Of a stretch of 59,886 nucleotides of DNA, positions 1-8,563 are shown piece after piece. The DNA comes from Spirosoma spitsbergense DSM 19989. Lineage in GTDB: Bacteria; Bacteroidota; Bacteroidia; Cytophagales; Spirosomataceae. The notes under the pieces were generated by a model. That model did no database searches and was not told the origin of the DNA. It was given only the letters and a program-made list of their open reading frames with translations. The translations under genes were made by a program, and so were the position numbers. Each line of letters opens with the position of its first letter. Within the stretch, counting starts at the first letter, position 1. The DNA lies in assembly GCF_000374085.1 (NCBI RefSeq), contig NZ_KB893564.1, forward strand, positions 1 through 59,886, written 5' to 3'.

Positions 1-1
1 G

Positions 2-271
2 AAACTAAAAAAACTAGTAGCCTTAGTGAGTCTTTCCTACAGTTTATGCGTCAGTTTCGGGCTTTATTTTCACAAAAAAGTACAATCTATCAAAGTAAAG
101 AAGCATGGTTATAAAGCCAATAGCTTTAGTCGTCACGGCCTTAATCAACTTCGGCAGATGTGCCGGCATCAAGTTCAACCTTGTCCCGATTTACTACGGA
201 CGATCAAAAAGCTATTTCGGTGGATTGTTCTTCAATTAACTCATTATCAGGCCATAAAAATAGCAGGGTAG
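2..271 (+). CDS. IS4-type transposase, C-terminal part (cut by window edge)
   Basis: The frame is open from the first bases of the window to a TAG at 269-271, so this is the 3' end of a longer gene. The visible 89 residues carry the basic stretch KKVQSIKVKKHGYKA followed by SFSRHGLNQLR. This resembles the C-terminal tail of Cytophagales IS4-type DDE transposases, which typically end with an IKxKKHGxKAxSxFRxGL pattern. The catalytic residues would lie upstream of the window. The only internal start is a GTG at 26, which I regard as not the real start. Terminal inverted repeats were not identified in the AT-rich DNA just downstream. The family assignment is from memory of the tail pattern, so it is moderately sure. 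Confidence 0.6.
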   Translation, partial: KLKKLVALVSLSYSLCVSFGLYFHKKVQSIKVKKHGYKANSFSRHGLNQLRQMCRHQVQPCPDLLRTIKKLFRWIVLQLTHYQAIKIAG

Positions 272-561
272 AGTACACACATACTTATGATTATAGTTAA
301 GTAAAAAGTCATTTTGATTAATCGAAAGATGATTTTCGAGTAAAATTATTTATTATATTAACAAAAAAAAAGAATCAATCACTTTTCAACTACCTAAAAT
401 TCAATACTTTACATACATATATATGACAATTATTCCGACTAGTTAAAATGTACGATTACCATCGAAGTTGCTTAAGATAGCTCTTAATGAGTAATCCTAC
501 CCTGATACCCATACCTACCCCTATTTTAGTTATATGCACCAATGAAATCGTTATAAATTCG
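272..561. other. AT-rich intergenic stretch without a recognisable gene
   Basis: About 290 bases between the transposase tail and the first resident gene. It is strongly AT-rich with A/T runs near 360-375. I see no ORF with support, no clear inverted repeat marking the IS end, and no RNA gene. A promoter-like element lies just after it. Confidence 0.5.
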
Positions 562-569
562 TATCTTTG
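562..569 (+). promoter_or_regulatory. Bacteroidota-type -7 promoter element
   Basis: TATCTTTG is an exact match to the Bacteroidota primary-sigma -7 consensus TAnnTTTG. It lies 22 bases before the GTG start at 592. A convincing TTTG -33 box at the usual distance is not evident, so the call rests on the -7 match and its position. Confidence 0.5.
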
Positions 570-591
570 CCTGAACCATCCTCCTTCCTGA

Positions 592-1146
592 GTGAAGTCG
601 TTTGCCGCCATCGGTTTCTTAATTCTATTACTCTATCACCTGATCGGGTTGCCACTCGCGGTACTCACTTTCGAGCAATCATACGAGTCAGCTACACCGG
701 TTTCGCTGGCAGATCAATGGAAAATAGTCAAACTGCCCATTTCTTTACCCTACACCACTACCTGGGAAAATACCGATGGACAGGACGGCCTGATCCAGGA
801 TGGAAACGATTTTTACAACATCGTTCGGCAACATTATGCGAACGACACGCTATACACGCTACTCAAAACCAACCAGTCGGCCAGAGAGCGTTTCTTTGAT
901 CTGGCCGATCAACTTCAGCAACTCAACAACGACCAGGAAGCCACCCAGTCACCCCTGAGCCGCTTAATCAAACTCCTGAAAGATCGGTTAACGACCTACC
1001 TCCCCCCGTTAGTGTTCCATCTGTCGCAGCCCGACCACTTGCTGGTCCAGTCCTGCGTTCGCTACGTCAGCGTACCGTTATCGGTTTATGATACCGACCT
1101 CGATTACCCCTCCCCCCCACCCCGAAGCCAGCCTGTTTTCTGCTGA
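592..1146 (+). CDS. Hypothetical membrane-anchored protein
   Basis: An 184-residue protein starting at GTG. Residues 4-25 form one hydrophobic segment (FAAIGFLILLLYHLIGLPLA), which may be a membrane anchor or an uncleaved signal. The rest is polar with no motif I recognise, and the C-terminus is proline-rich and ends in Cys. It sits about 110 bases upstream of the vanadium-peroxidase-like lipoprotein on the same strand, and a TAnnTTTG element lies just upstream, so the two may be co-transcribed. The function is unknown. An overlapping 110-residue frame (567-899) is judged a shadow. Confidence 0.5.
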   Translation: MKSFAAIGFLILLLYHLIGLPLAVLTFEQSYESATPVSLADQWKIVKLPISLPYTTTWENTDGQDGLIQDGNDFYNIVRQHYANDTLYTLLKTNQSARERFFDLADQLQQLNNDQEATQSPLSRLIKLLKDRLTTYLPPLVFHLSQPDHLLVQSCVRYVSVPLSVYDTDLDYPSPPPRSQPVFC

Positions 1147-1254
1147 TTTTCTGCCAGGCCCAATCAATCAGTTTTTATAAACTGTTGCATCTGCCTGCGA
1201 ATCTGTTTGGGTTGCACTACCGCAACCCCTCAACTAACTATAGGCTACTTACGC

Positions 1255-2598
1255 ATGAAACGTATTCTTTTAATACTCCCCCTACTGCTGATTGGCCTGG
1301 GCGCCTGTCAGCCCAATGCTACGCCCGATCAGTACAATACGCGTGCTGCCAATCCGCAGTTGCTCAACGACTGTTCCCAACGGTTGACCAACATTATTAT
1401 TCACGATATTTTCAAACCACCCGTTGCCAGCCGTATTTATGGCTATACATATCTGGCCACGTACGAAGCGCTGCGCCCCGGTTATGCTGGTTACCCCTCG
1501 TTGCTGGGTAAATTAAATGGCTCAACACCCGCCCCAAAACCCCAGCCGAATGAAGCCTACTGCTTTCCGCTGGCCAGTTTGAAAGCCTTCCTGACCGTTT
1601 CCCGGGCACTGACGTTTTCGGAGGATTTATGGGATAAATTCGATCAGGAGATGGCGCCAAAATTAAAGGCTCTCAACATTCCCAACGATGTGTATGACCG
1701 CTCCGTGCAGTATGGCGAAGCAGTAGCCAAACATGTACTGGCCTATGCCGGCAAGGACCACTACAAGGAAACGCGCGGTTTCCGCTATAGTGTTACCAAC
1801 AAGCCGGGTACCTGGGTACCCACCCCACCATCCTATGCCGATGCCTGCGAACCCCAATGGAATACGGTGCGTCTGTTTACGCTGGACTCGGCCCGGCAGT
1901 TCCGCTGCCCCCCTCCGGCCACCTACGATCTGAATCCGAAAAGTAAGTTCTGGAAACTGACGCGGGAGGTGTATGACATGGGTAAACGGCAGGACAAAGA
2001 GGAACAGGCAATCGCGTACTTCTGGGATGATAACGCCTTTGTGACCAATGTATCGGGACACGTTATGTTTGCCAGCAAAAAGATGACACCCCCTGGCCAC
2101 TGGCTGGCCATTGCCACGACCCTGGCCCGGCAACAGAAGTTCAGCATGATTCAAAGTGCGCAGTTGTATTCACTTACCTCCATTGCTATGTACGATGCCT
2201 TTATTACCTGCTGGGATGAGAAATACACCAGCGTTCGTATTCGTCCCGAAACCGTAATAAATAATAACCTGGACCCTACCTGGCGACCCTTCCTGGAAAC
2301 ACCAGCTTTCCCGGAATACGTGAGTGGTCATAGCGATATTTCGGCCGCTGCGGGTCGGGTCATTGCTCGTCTGGTTGGCCCGAACGTAGCCTTTACGGAC
2401 TCAACAGAGCAGCCGTATGGTCACGGCGTACGTCATTTTTCATCCATTGAGGCTGCGTATCAGGAAGCGTCCATCAGCCGGGTATACGGCGGTATTCATT
2501 ACCGTGATGGCGTTGAAGAAGGCACCCACCAGGGCGAGCACGTTGGGCAATGGGTACTAACGAAACTGGTACCGGAGCCAGTCATAGCGGCCAAGTGA
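1255..2598 (+). CDS. Vanadium-dependent haloperoxidase / PAP2-family lipoprotein
   Basis: A 447-residue protein of the PAP2/vanadium haloperoxidase superfamily. The start at 1255 gives a signal peptide with lipobox LGAC (Cys18); an upstream in-frame GTG/ATG region would only add residues before the signal. The vanadate/phosphate pocket is complete: K323 and RIRP at 328-331, SGHS at 357-360 with the acid-base His359, and R409 with His415 in SRVYGGIHYRDG. In characterised haloperoxidases this His is the vanadate ligand; in the related phosphatases it is the nucleophile. The protein should therefore be an exported, membrane-tethered peroxidase or acid phosphatase. Sequence alone does not decide which. 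A second, unrelated-length family member lies 3.7 kb downstream. Confidence 0.85.
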   Translation: MKRILLILPLLLIGLGACQPNATPDQYNTRAANPQLLNDCSQRLTNIIIHDIFKPPVASRIYGYTYLATYEALRPGYAGYPSLLGKLNGSTPAPKPQPNEAYCFPLASLKAFLTVSRALTFSEDLWDKFDQEMAPKLKALNIPNDVYDRSVQYGEAVAKHVLAYAGKDHYKETRGFRYSVTNKPGTWVPTPPSYADACEPQWNTVRLFTLDSARQFRCPPPATYDLNPKSKFWKLTREVYDMGKRQDKEEQAIAYFWDDNAFVTNVSGHVMFASKKMTPPGHWLAIATTLARQQKFSMIQSAQLYSLTSIAMYDAFITCWDEKYTSVRIRPETVINNNLDPTWRPFLETPAFPEYVSGHSDISAAAGRVIARLVGPNVAFTDSTEQPYGHGVRHFSSIEAAYQEASISRVYGGIHYRDGVEEGTHQGEHVGQWVLTKLVPEPVIAAK

Positions 2599-2663
2599 TT
2601 CGGTAATCAGGTAGCTCAGGTCTCCGCCTTCAGGTCACAGAAACTATCATTCAGCTAAGTCAG

Positions 2664-2712
2664 GGCGTGATTATCGGGCAGTAGCTTACCCGAAATCACG
2701 CCTTTATTTTTT
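2664..2712 (+). terminator. Rho-independent terminator
   Basis: The left arm GGCGTGATTATCGGG and right arm CCCGAAATCACGCC form a long stem closely followed by TTTATTTTTTTT. It lies 65 bases after the stop of the peroxidase-like lipoprotein gene and is a textbook terminator for it. Confidence 0.85.
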
Positions 2713-2844
2713 TTATTCAGTCATACGGTACAGTTGGTGGCTCGTACATGAATTCGACGAGCCAATAAGGTCATTTAAAATTAATTGCCTACATTCGTCA
2801 ACTAACCCGTCCGACCGTATACACTGCCCGCTATCAAAAATTAC

Positions 2845-3750
2845 ATGGACGTTCAGCCTCTTGGTACCATACTCGTTCCGGTGGATTTTACGGAACACTC
2901 ACTCAATGCCCTCGCCGTTGCAGTGAACTTAAGTCAGCAGCAGCAAACCGAAATCCACCTGATTTATGTACTCAATCCAGCCACAGTCAGGCCCGCGGCT
3001 GACAATGGTCAATTGCCTGATTTATCGCAGGAACATCTGATTCAGGAGGGAACCGATATGATTCAGATGCTGGCAACGGTAACCGCTCAGGAACATCACG
3101 TGCGTTGTTCGGCCAGTTTTTGCCCTGGTAAGATCCCGGAAGAAGTAGTGAGTATGGCCAGCCGCATCAATGCCGATCTAATCGTGATCGGCACCCAGAA
3201 CGGGACCGATGCGGAGACGTTTCGATCAGGAGCCGATGCCTATCAGATCATAAAAACCGTTTCGTGCCCGGTGTTGACAGTTCCAGTCCACCAGAAATGG
3301 ATTACCTTTGAGCGAATTCTGTTTCCGGTGCGCCCAGTTCCAGGCACGCTGGACAAATATGCGTTCACCCGGAAGATTATTCAGAATGACCAGACAGAGG
3401 TAACCATATTGGCGCTCTGTGCTCCTGATGAGGTAATTAGCATGTACCAGTTGACGGATGAGGTTGCTGTATTGACGGAAAAGCTAACTCAGGATGACAT
3501 CAGGAATCAGGCGATATTTTGTCAAACTGATTCAATGGCTGAGACCGTTCTGGAAAAAGTAGATGAGTTGAATACTAATCTACTGATTATTACGGCCAGT
3601 CTGAACATAACGACTGAAAATTATTTTATGGGGCCTTTTACGCAGCAGATCATTTATAACTCCCGCGTACCGGTGCTCGCGATACGACCCGAATCTGCTT
3701 TGAATGAGCAGACGACCCGGATTGCCTGGCAGTATGGCCAAAATGAGTAA
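2845..3750 (+). CDS. Universal stress protein, tandem UspA domains
   Basis: A 301-residue cytoplasmic protein with two UspA-like alpha/beta domains (about residues 5-148 and 150-285). Each begins with a short hydrophobic strand (TILVPVDFT; ERILFPVRP) and ends with the family's conserved PVLxV/I strand (CPVLTVPV; VPVLAIRP). The G-x2-G-x9-G-S/T ATP-binding pattern is not cleanly present, which suggests a non-ATP-binding subtype. Two-domain UspA proteins of about 280-300 residues are common in Cytophagales and respond to starvation and redox stress. It lies between a strong upstream terminator and a small hypothetical gene on the same strand. Confidence 0.85.
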   Translation: MDVQPLGTILVPVDFTEHSLNALAVAVNLSQQQQTEIHLIYVLNPATVRPAADNGQLPDLSQEHLIQEGTDMIQMLATVTAQEHHVRCSASFCPGKIPEEVVSMASRINADLIVIGTQNGTDAETFRSGADAYQIIKTVSCPVLTVPVHQKWITFERILFPVRPVPGTLDKYAFTRKIIQNDQTEVTILALCAPDEVISMYQLTDEVAVLTEKLTQDDIRNQAIFCQTDSMAETVLEKVDELNTNLLIITASLNITTENYFMGPFTQQIIYNSRVPVLAIRPESALNEQTTRIAWQYGQNE

Positions 3751-3805
3751 GGCATAAGCCATTCGTTTTTATTTTTTTGCATTCATTGCTTAAACCACGT
3801 TACCA

Positions 3806-4165
3806 ATGCCGAGTAAACAAGACTATATCCTACGAGTGGCTGCCTGGGCCAAATCGCGTGGCTTTAACGACATAAAAGCCAACACCGATGGCTTTGAAAC
3901 GCCAATTTCCTACGGGCGGCAGCAGGATGGAGAAGCGTTTGTTCCGGACGTAACGGGTCAGCAGTTTGAACAGAAGTCTTATTTCGAAGTAATTCTCAAG
4001 ACAGATGATGTCAACCACCTCACATCGAAACTGAAGCTTTTGGGTCAACTGGCATCGGCCCGGGGCGGTCAACTATACCTGATGGTGCCTAAAGGACACC
4101 TGCCCTTTGCTAAGTCGGTCCATGCCGATAGCCGGGTCGTTGCCGAGTTGATCAACTTGCTTTAA
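3806..4165 (+). CDS. Conserved-type hypothetical protein, 119 aa
   Basis: A small soluble protein starting MPSKQDYILR. It is rich in charged residues, with alternating strands and helices (SYFEVILKTDD, GGQLYLMVPKGH). No signal peptide or membrane segment is seen. The fold pattern (strand near ExKxYFEVIL, then a helix, then a QLYLMVP strand) faintly recalls small restriction-endonuclease-like proteins, but I see no defined catalytic motif and do not assign one. It lies 55 bases after the universal stress gene on the same strand, so the two may be co-transcribed, and it ends at a shared bidirectional terminator. Confidence 0.6.
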   Translation: MPSKQDYILRVAAWAKSRGFNDIKANTDGFETPISYGRQQDGEAFVPDVTGQQFEQKSYFEVILKTDDVNHLTSKLKLLGQLASARGGQLYLMVPKGHLPFAKSVHADSRVVAELINLL

Positions 4166-4192
4166 CTTATTTTGGGGCCTCTCCCAAAACAC

Positions 4193-4232
4193 AAAACCGC
4201 TACCAGAGATTCGTACTCCAGTAGCGGTTTTA
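4193..4232. terminator. Bidirectional terminator between convergent genes
   Basis: The arms AAAACCGCTAC and GTAGCGGTTTT flank a 17-base loop, with A and T tracts on both sides. It sits between the stop of the 119-residue gene (+) and the stop of the TPR gene (-), so it can serve both directions. Confidence 0.8.
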
Positions 4233-4256
4233 TGTCGTTCAATAACCAAAAAACGA

Positions 4257-5987
4257 TTATTGCGGGGCAGTGTCCTCGTCAGGTTCCGCAATTTTGGCCA
4301 GATCTTTATTGTTGGGAAACAATGCCAATCCTTTTTTCAGCCACTCTTCACGAGCTGCCTGATTCTTGGTAACTAGTTCCTCGTAAGAAATCAGGTACTT
4401 AAATGCCAGAATAAGGTCTCTGCTATACCGCTTAACATCGTCTGGTTTATCGGCTACCATGCTAATAAACTGCTCGAAGTAGGGTCTTGCATTCCCGTTG
4501 CGCACGGCTGCTTCAGGATCATAGGCGTAGTAGTTGGCCTTGGCCCGGTACAGGACGGTGGGCGCATAATCGGGTGATATTTTCTGGGCCAGTGCCAGGG
4601 CGGAATCCGCCATAGCAAAGCGTACTGTATCGCGAATCAGTTTATTGGCCGTATCGCGCTTGAAGCCCAGTGTATAATTACTCATTCCATATCGAAACAA
4701 ATCCTGCACATCAGCCTTGAAGCCGTGTTTAGCCGCCGAATCCAGCGCAGCTACTGCCTGAGGGTGTTTCTTTGTCCGGTAGTAGTACCGGGCAATGTCG
4801 CTATATAGATTGTCAGTCGTATCAAAAGGTGCTGCTTTTTCCAGATACGTTACCCCAATGGAATCGTTGACAGCCTTGTTGATGGCATTAAGTGAATCGC
4901 TACCGGCGTTACTTTCAATGCCCATATACGCCTGACCCAGGTATTTGTAATCATCCGGGATCACCTTTTCGGGTGCTTTCTCAATGAAAGTCGTCAGGTT
5001 GTCGATAGCCTTTTGTGGCTTTTTCAGCGACGAATTGGCCCATCCTTCAATCCGGTATACAATGGGATTTTGCGCCAATGCTGTCCGGTTACTGTCAATC
5101 AAGCTTACAGCCCGGTCATAGTCTTTGGCCAGGAAGTGAAACTGCGCCTGCCGAAGCAGTGTTTCCTGCCGCCGGTCGTTAGATACTGTTACGTATTGAT
5201 CTTCATAGGTCGCGGCTTCCTTATACCGGTTTACCAGGAAATACAACTCAGCAAGCTGGTTATAGGCCGGTGAATAGTTCGGATTCGCTTCAATGGCTTT
5301 CTTGTAATAATCGACAGCCAGATTCAGGTTACGTCCCTGCCAGTAAATATCGCCAATACGCTGGTCGACCCGGGAGGCATCCATACCCAGTTCGATAGCA
5401 TTTTCGTAGCGCGTTACAGCCGTACCAGCATCTTTGTTTAGGTAATGGGCATCGCCCAGGGCCAACTGGATGGCGGGGTTTTTCTTATCCCGTTCGGCTG
5501 CCTTGTTCAGGTATTCGATAGCTTTGGTGGCATCTACCGCTTTGGGATAGGTCGGTTTGATGGAACCATCGCCCGGTGTCAGATAGCCCGTGTACGCTTC
5601 ACCAATACGGAAGAGGATATCGGCGTTTTTGCTTTTACTTTTCTTCAGGACTTCTTCCAGCTTTGGACCGGCGTTGGCCACATCATTGGCAACGAGGTAG
5701 CTGATAGCAATGCCGGTTTCATTCAATGGCTCCCGCTTACCATCCAGAGGTACTCCTTTCTCAAACCACACACGGGCCGAATCAGGCTGGCCAGCCCGCA
5801 GGTAGCCGTACCCGGCATCGAAATAACTTTGTACGGTTGGACTTTGCTGAGCACTTCGGCTAAGCAAATACTTGGCTTCGTTCACACGCCCCATACTCAT
5901 GAGGGTAGTTGCATCGGGAGTGGGGGCCTGTGCCAAAGCCGTTCCGGCTAACCCCGTCAGGAGAGAAAAGATAAGTTTAGTTTTCAT
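4257..5987 (-). CDS. Exported tetratricopeptide-repeat protein
   Basis: A 576-residue protein. The start at 5987 gives the signal peptide MKTKLIFSLLTGLAGTALAQ; a longer frame to 6026 adds 13 residues before it and is less likely. The mature part is a chain of TPR motifs, clearest around NYSPAYNQLAELYFLVNRY and IQLALGDAHYLN, with repeated AxxYxxxA patterns over most of its length. TPR solenoids are protein-binding scaffolds, here in the periplasm or on the outer membrane. No enzymatic domain is seen. It is transcribed alone, convergent with the upstream gene and divergent from the large haloperoxidase gene. Confidence 0.8.
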   Translation of the reverse strand: MKTKLIFSLLTGLAGTALAQAPTPDATTLMSMGRVNEAKYLLSRSAQQSPTVQSYFDAGYGYLRAGQPDSARVWFEKGVPLDGKREPLNETGIAISYLVANDVANAGPKLEEVLKKSKSKNADILFRIGEAYTGYLTPGDGSIKPTYPKAVDATKAIEYLNKAAERDKKNPAIQLALGDAHYLNKDAGTAVTRYENAIELGMDASRVDQRIGDIYWQGRNLNLAVDYYKKAIEANPNYSPAYNQLAELYFLVNRYKEAATYEDQYVTVSNDRRQETLLRQAQFHFLAKDYDRAVSLIDSNRTALAQNPIVYRIEGWANSSLKKPQKAIDNLTTFIEKAPEKVIPDDYKYLGQAYMGIESNAGSDSLNAINKAVNDSIGVTYLEKAAPFDTTDNLYSDIARYYYRTKKHPQAVAALDSAAKHGFKADVQDLFRYGMSNYTLGFKRDTANKLIRDTVRFAMADSALALAQKISPDYAPTVLYRAKANYYAYDPEAAVRNGNARPYFEQFISMVADKPDDVKRYSRDLILAFKYLISYEELVTKNQAAREEWLKKGLALFPNNKDLAKIAEPDEDTAPQ

Positions 5988-6331
5988 GCTAGTTATGGTT
6001 TTCGTCCCCTGTAGGATAGAACGCATCGCCGGGGAAGTAACGGCAAGTAGTAGCCAAGACCTAAGAACAGGCTTAAAGACTGCTTAGAATTGGCTTAGAA
6101 ATACCAAAATAACTTGCTATCAATAATTCAGTGACAGAGGGCAGTATAACCAGGCCCTGTAAAAAGCATACCAGGCCACCCTGCCATAACGCTACACAAT
6201 AGGTAATATTACGCCCAAAATAGGGGAAAAATACCGTTTCCTGCCCCTTGTTAAACCCGTTCCTTTGTCTTGTAATTTACTGATAGTCAGAACAGTTATT
6301 TCACCTCCTTAAATCAGTCAACCAAACATCC
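5988..6331. other. Divergent intergenic region
   Basis: About 340 bases between the divergent TPR and haloperoxidase genes, so promoters for both should lie here. I see no exact TAnnTTTG element on either strand, no long palindrome and no RNA gene. The octamer ACCAGGCC occurs twice, near 6150 and 6171. Confidence 0.4.
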
Positions 6332-8362
6332 ATGAAAAACCGCAGAATATCCACCCATGAGTTTCGCTATCATGCTGCCGACGTCGCCTACAACCGCCCC
6401 CACCCACCCCAACGCTCCAACGGCGAGGAGAGCCGTTATCGGATTGCCAACGAACCAATTTTACCAATAGACCCAACTAAACCAGCTATTAAGAACTATC
6501 CCTCCTACATAGCGGCCTTCACCAAAGGTTTCCAACACGATGAAAACGGTTTCATGGCTTTTCCGGACAAAGGCTTCTACTCGGACTTCATCCGTGCCTG
6601 CGATGCCGGGGATCTGGCTTCTATACAGGCATTGAAACTGAATGAAAGAGTCTTGCCAACTCCAGCAGTGCCAGCAATGCCCCCTCATCCGGCAATACCG
6701 GCGAAACCTGGCAATGATTGGAAGTCTCAAATTGCTCTCAACGCCAACGGAGGTGCGGGGGCTGACGTACGTGGCTGGGAGAGCATGGGAGCGGGCCTGG
6801 TGTATGACCTTGAAGGTCCCGATGCCCAGGCCCTGACCATTCCGCCCGCCCCTACCCTCGACAGCGACGAACTTGTTGCCGAGATGATAGAACTCTACTG
6901 GATGGCCCTCTGCCGGGATATTCCCTTCAAAATGTTTAAGGGTGGTCCGGGTTCAATAGCCGCCAACAACACTAAAATCCATCATGCCATTGATGATTTA
7001 AACTCATTACCTTGGTTTGACAGAACCAAAACCTACGGACTTCATTCGTATGAATTAGCGCGAAAAAGAGGCTACTTTAAAGCTGTTGAGGACCCGGAGC
7101 GTCAGAAATCAGGCTCATTACCTTTCACTTATGCAGATATTTTCAGGGGTAACATAAAAGGCGATGACATTGGCCCCTATGTATCTCAATTTCTGTTGGT
7201 TGGAAACAAAACATTAGGCATAAGCACCGATGATTTGGGGAATCCTGCTGATTCCTTTACTGAAGATCAAGGGCTTATCGCTTACGGATCGGCTACCATT
7301 GACCAACGGGTACGCATTGCCAAAGCCAAAGTGGATTATATGACTACTTGGGAGCAATGGCTTGACGTTCAGAACGCGGCTAACCTGAAAAAACTGGAAG
7401 TGTACGAACCCATCAATAATGACAATAACGTTAATCGTGAAAAGGGTTACCGATTTATTTCTACCCCACGCGACCTATGTACGTACGTACACTATGATGC
7501 GTTACACCAGGCTTATTTCAACGCCTGTCTGATCCTACTGGGACTGGATGCTCCCTTCGACCCTGACTTACCATTTCAACTACCCGACAGTACGGATAAA
7601 CAAACCGGTTTTGCTCAGTTCGGTCCTCCCCATATTCTAAACTTAGTATCTGAAGTGGCTACCCGTGCGCTGAAAGCAGTTCGGTTTCAGAAATATAATG
7701 TCCACCGCCGGGTACGCCCCGAAGTGGTTGGAGGCTGGATACATTTATATGCAACTAATAATGGAATAACAACCCCCGAAAAACCCTCTGTCAAAAAAAC
7801 GCTGGATGTAATAAAAAGGATGGTAACCATCTTTGAAGGAGATCTTACCACTACACCACCTACCCCAGCCAAGGCTGTTTGGGAAGCGGTGAAGGACTAT
7901 AATGCTACTCAAAATATTCTAGCTGATCGATCAGCAGATACTTCTGCAGGTAGTGATTCCTATTTGCTACCAATGCCTTATGTAGAAGGTTCGCCTATGC
8001 ACCCGTCATATGGCTCAGGTCATGCTACTGTAGCTGGTGCCTGCGTAACGATCCTGAAAGCGTTTTTCGATGAAGGTTTTATATTACCCTATGCTTACGA
8101 AGCCGATTCCGCGGGAAAAAATCTGGTAAAAATTCCCGATCTAGAGGGTAAGTTGACGGTAGAAAACGAACTCAACAAGTTGGCGAGCAACATTGCTTTC
8201 GCCCGTAACTGGGCCGGGGTTCACTACTGGTCCGATCAGGCCGAGTCATTGAAACTTGGTGAGCAAATTGCTTTGGGTATTCTGGAGGAGCAGAAATTGC
8301 AATACGGCGAGAACTTTTCAATGACGGTGCCGCTCTTCGATGGTACGAGCGTCCGAATCTAA
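6332..8362 (+). CDS. Large vanadium-dependent haloperoxidase-family protein
   Basis: A 676-residue protein with the bacterial bromoperoxidase-like architecture. The N-terminal half is helical and specific to the long family. The C-terminal PAP2 core holds K454 with RRVRP (459-463), GSGH (561-564, acid-base His564), and R625 to His631 in ARNWAGVHYWSD, so every vanadate-pocket residue is present. No signal peptide is obvious, in contrast to the lipoprotein homologue at 1255. A proline-rich low-complexity insert lies near residues 107-127. Family members oxidise halides with H2O2 or act as phosphatases; the substrate is not evident here. The gene is closed by a strong terminator and stands alone. 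Confidence 0.85.
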   Translation: MKNRRISTHEFRYHAADVAYNRPHPPQRSNGEESRYRIANEPILPIDPTKPAIKNYPSYIAAFTKGFQHDENGFMAFPDKGFYSDFIRACDAGDLASIQALKLNERVLPTPAVPAMPPHPAIPAKPGNDWKSQIALNANGGAGADVRGWESMGAGLVYDLEGPDAQALTIPPAPTLDSDELVAEMIELYWMALCRDIPFKMFKGGPGSIAANNTKIHHAIDDLNSLPWFDRTKTYGLHSYELARKRGYFKAVEDPERQKSGSLPFTYADIFRGNIKGDDIGPYVSQFLLVGNKTLGISTDDLGNPADSFTEDQGLIAYGSATIDQRVRIAKAKVDYMTTWEQWLDVQNAANLKKLEVYEPINNDNNVNREKGYRFISTPRDLCTYVHYDALHQAYFNACLILLGLDAPFDPDLPFQLPDSTDKQTGFAQFGPPHILNLVSEVATRALKAVRFQKYNVHRRVRPEVVGGWIHLYATNNGITTPEKPSVKKTLDVIKRMVTIFEGDLTTTPPTPAKAVWEAVKDYNATQNILADRSADTSAGSDSYLLPMPYVEGSPMHPSYGSGHATVAGACVTILKAFFDEGFILPYAYEADSAGKNLVKIPDLEGKLTVENELNKLASNIAFARNWAGVHYWSDQAESLKLGEQIALGILEEQKLQYGENFSMTVPLFDGTSVRI

Positions 8363-8379
8363 CAACTTTTCTTTCTGGC

Positions 8380-8415
8380 AAAAACGGCGCAGGTATAAAA
8401 CCCTGCGCCGTTTTT
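8380..8415 (+). terminator. Rho-independent terminator
   Basis: The stem AAAAACGGCGCAGG / CCCTGCGCCGTTTTT lies about 20 bases after the large haloperoxidase stop. It is GC-rich with a T tract. Confidence 0.85.
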
Positions 8416-8563
8416 GCTATTATGCCCGGCCAAACGGAGCCGGGGAATAGTAACTTGCGGATTAAAAAACGAGTTTTTGCTGACCCATACCCTTAATAAT
8501 TTGTTAGAGTATAATAGTGCCTTATCAGTTTAACGAATAGAACCGTCCCGGTCATTTTATACG

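Noticed and set aside
1663..2154. A 163-residue minus-strand frame opposite the peroxidase-like lipoprotein
   Set aside because: The plus strand has complete PAP2 motifs over the same bases; the minus frame has no start context or motifs.
5445..5951. A 168-residue open frame opposite the TPR gene
   Set aside because: It is a shadow of the TPR coding strand; the opposite strand shows a signal peptide and repeated TPR motifs.
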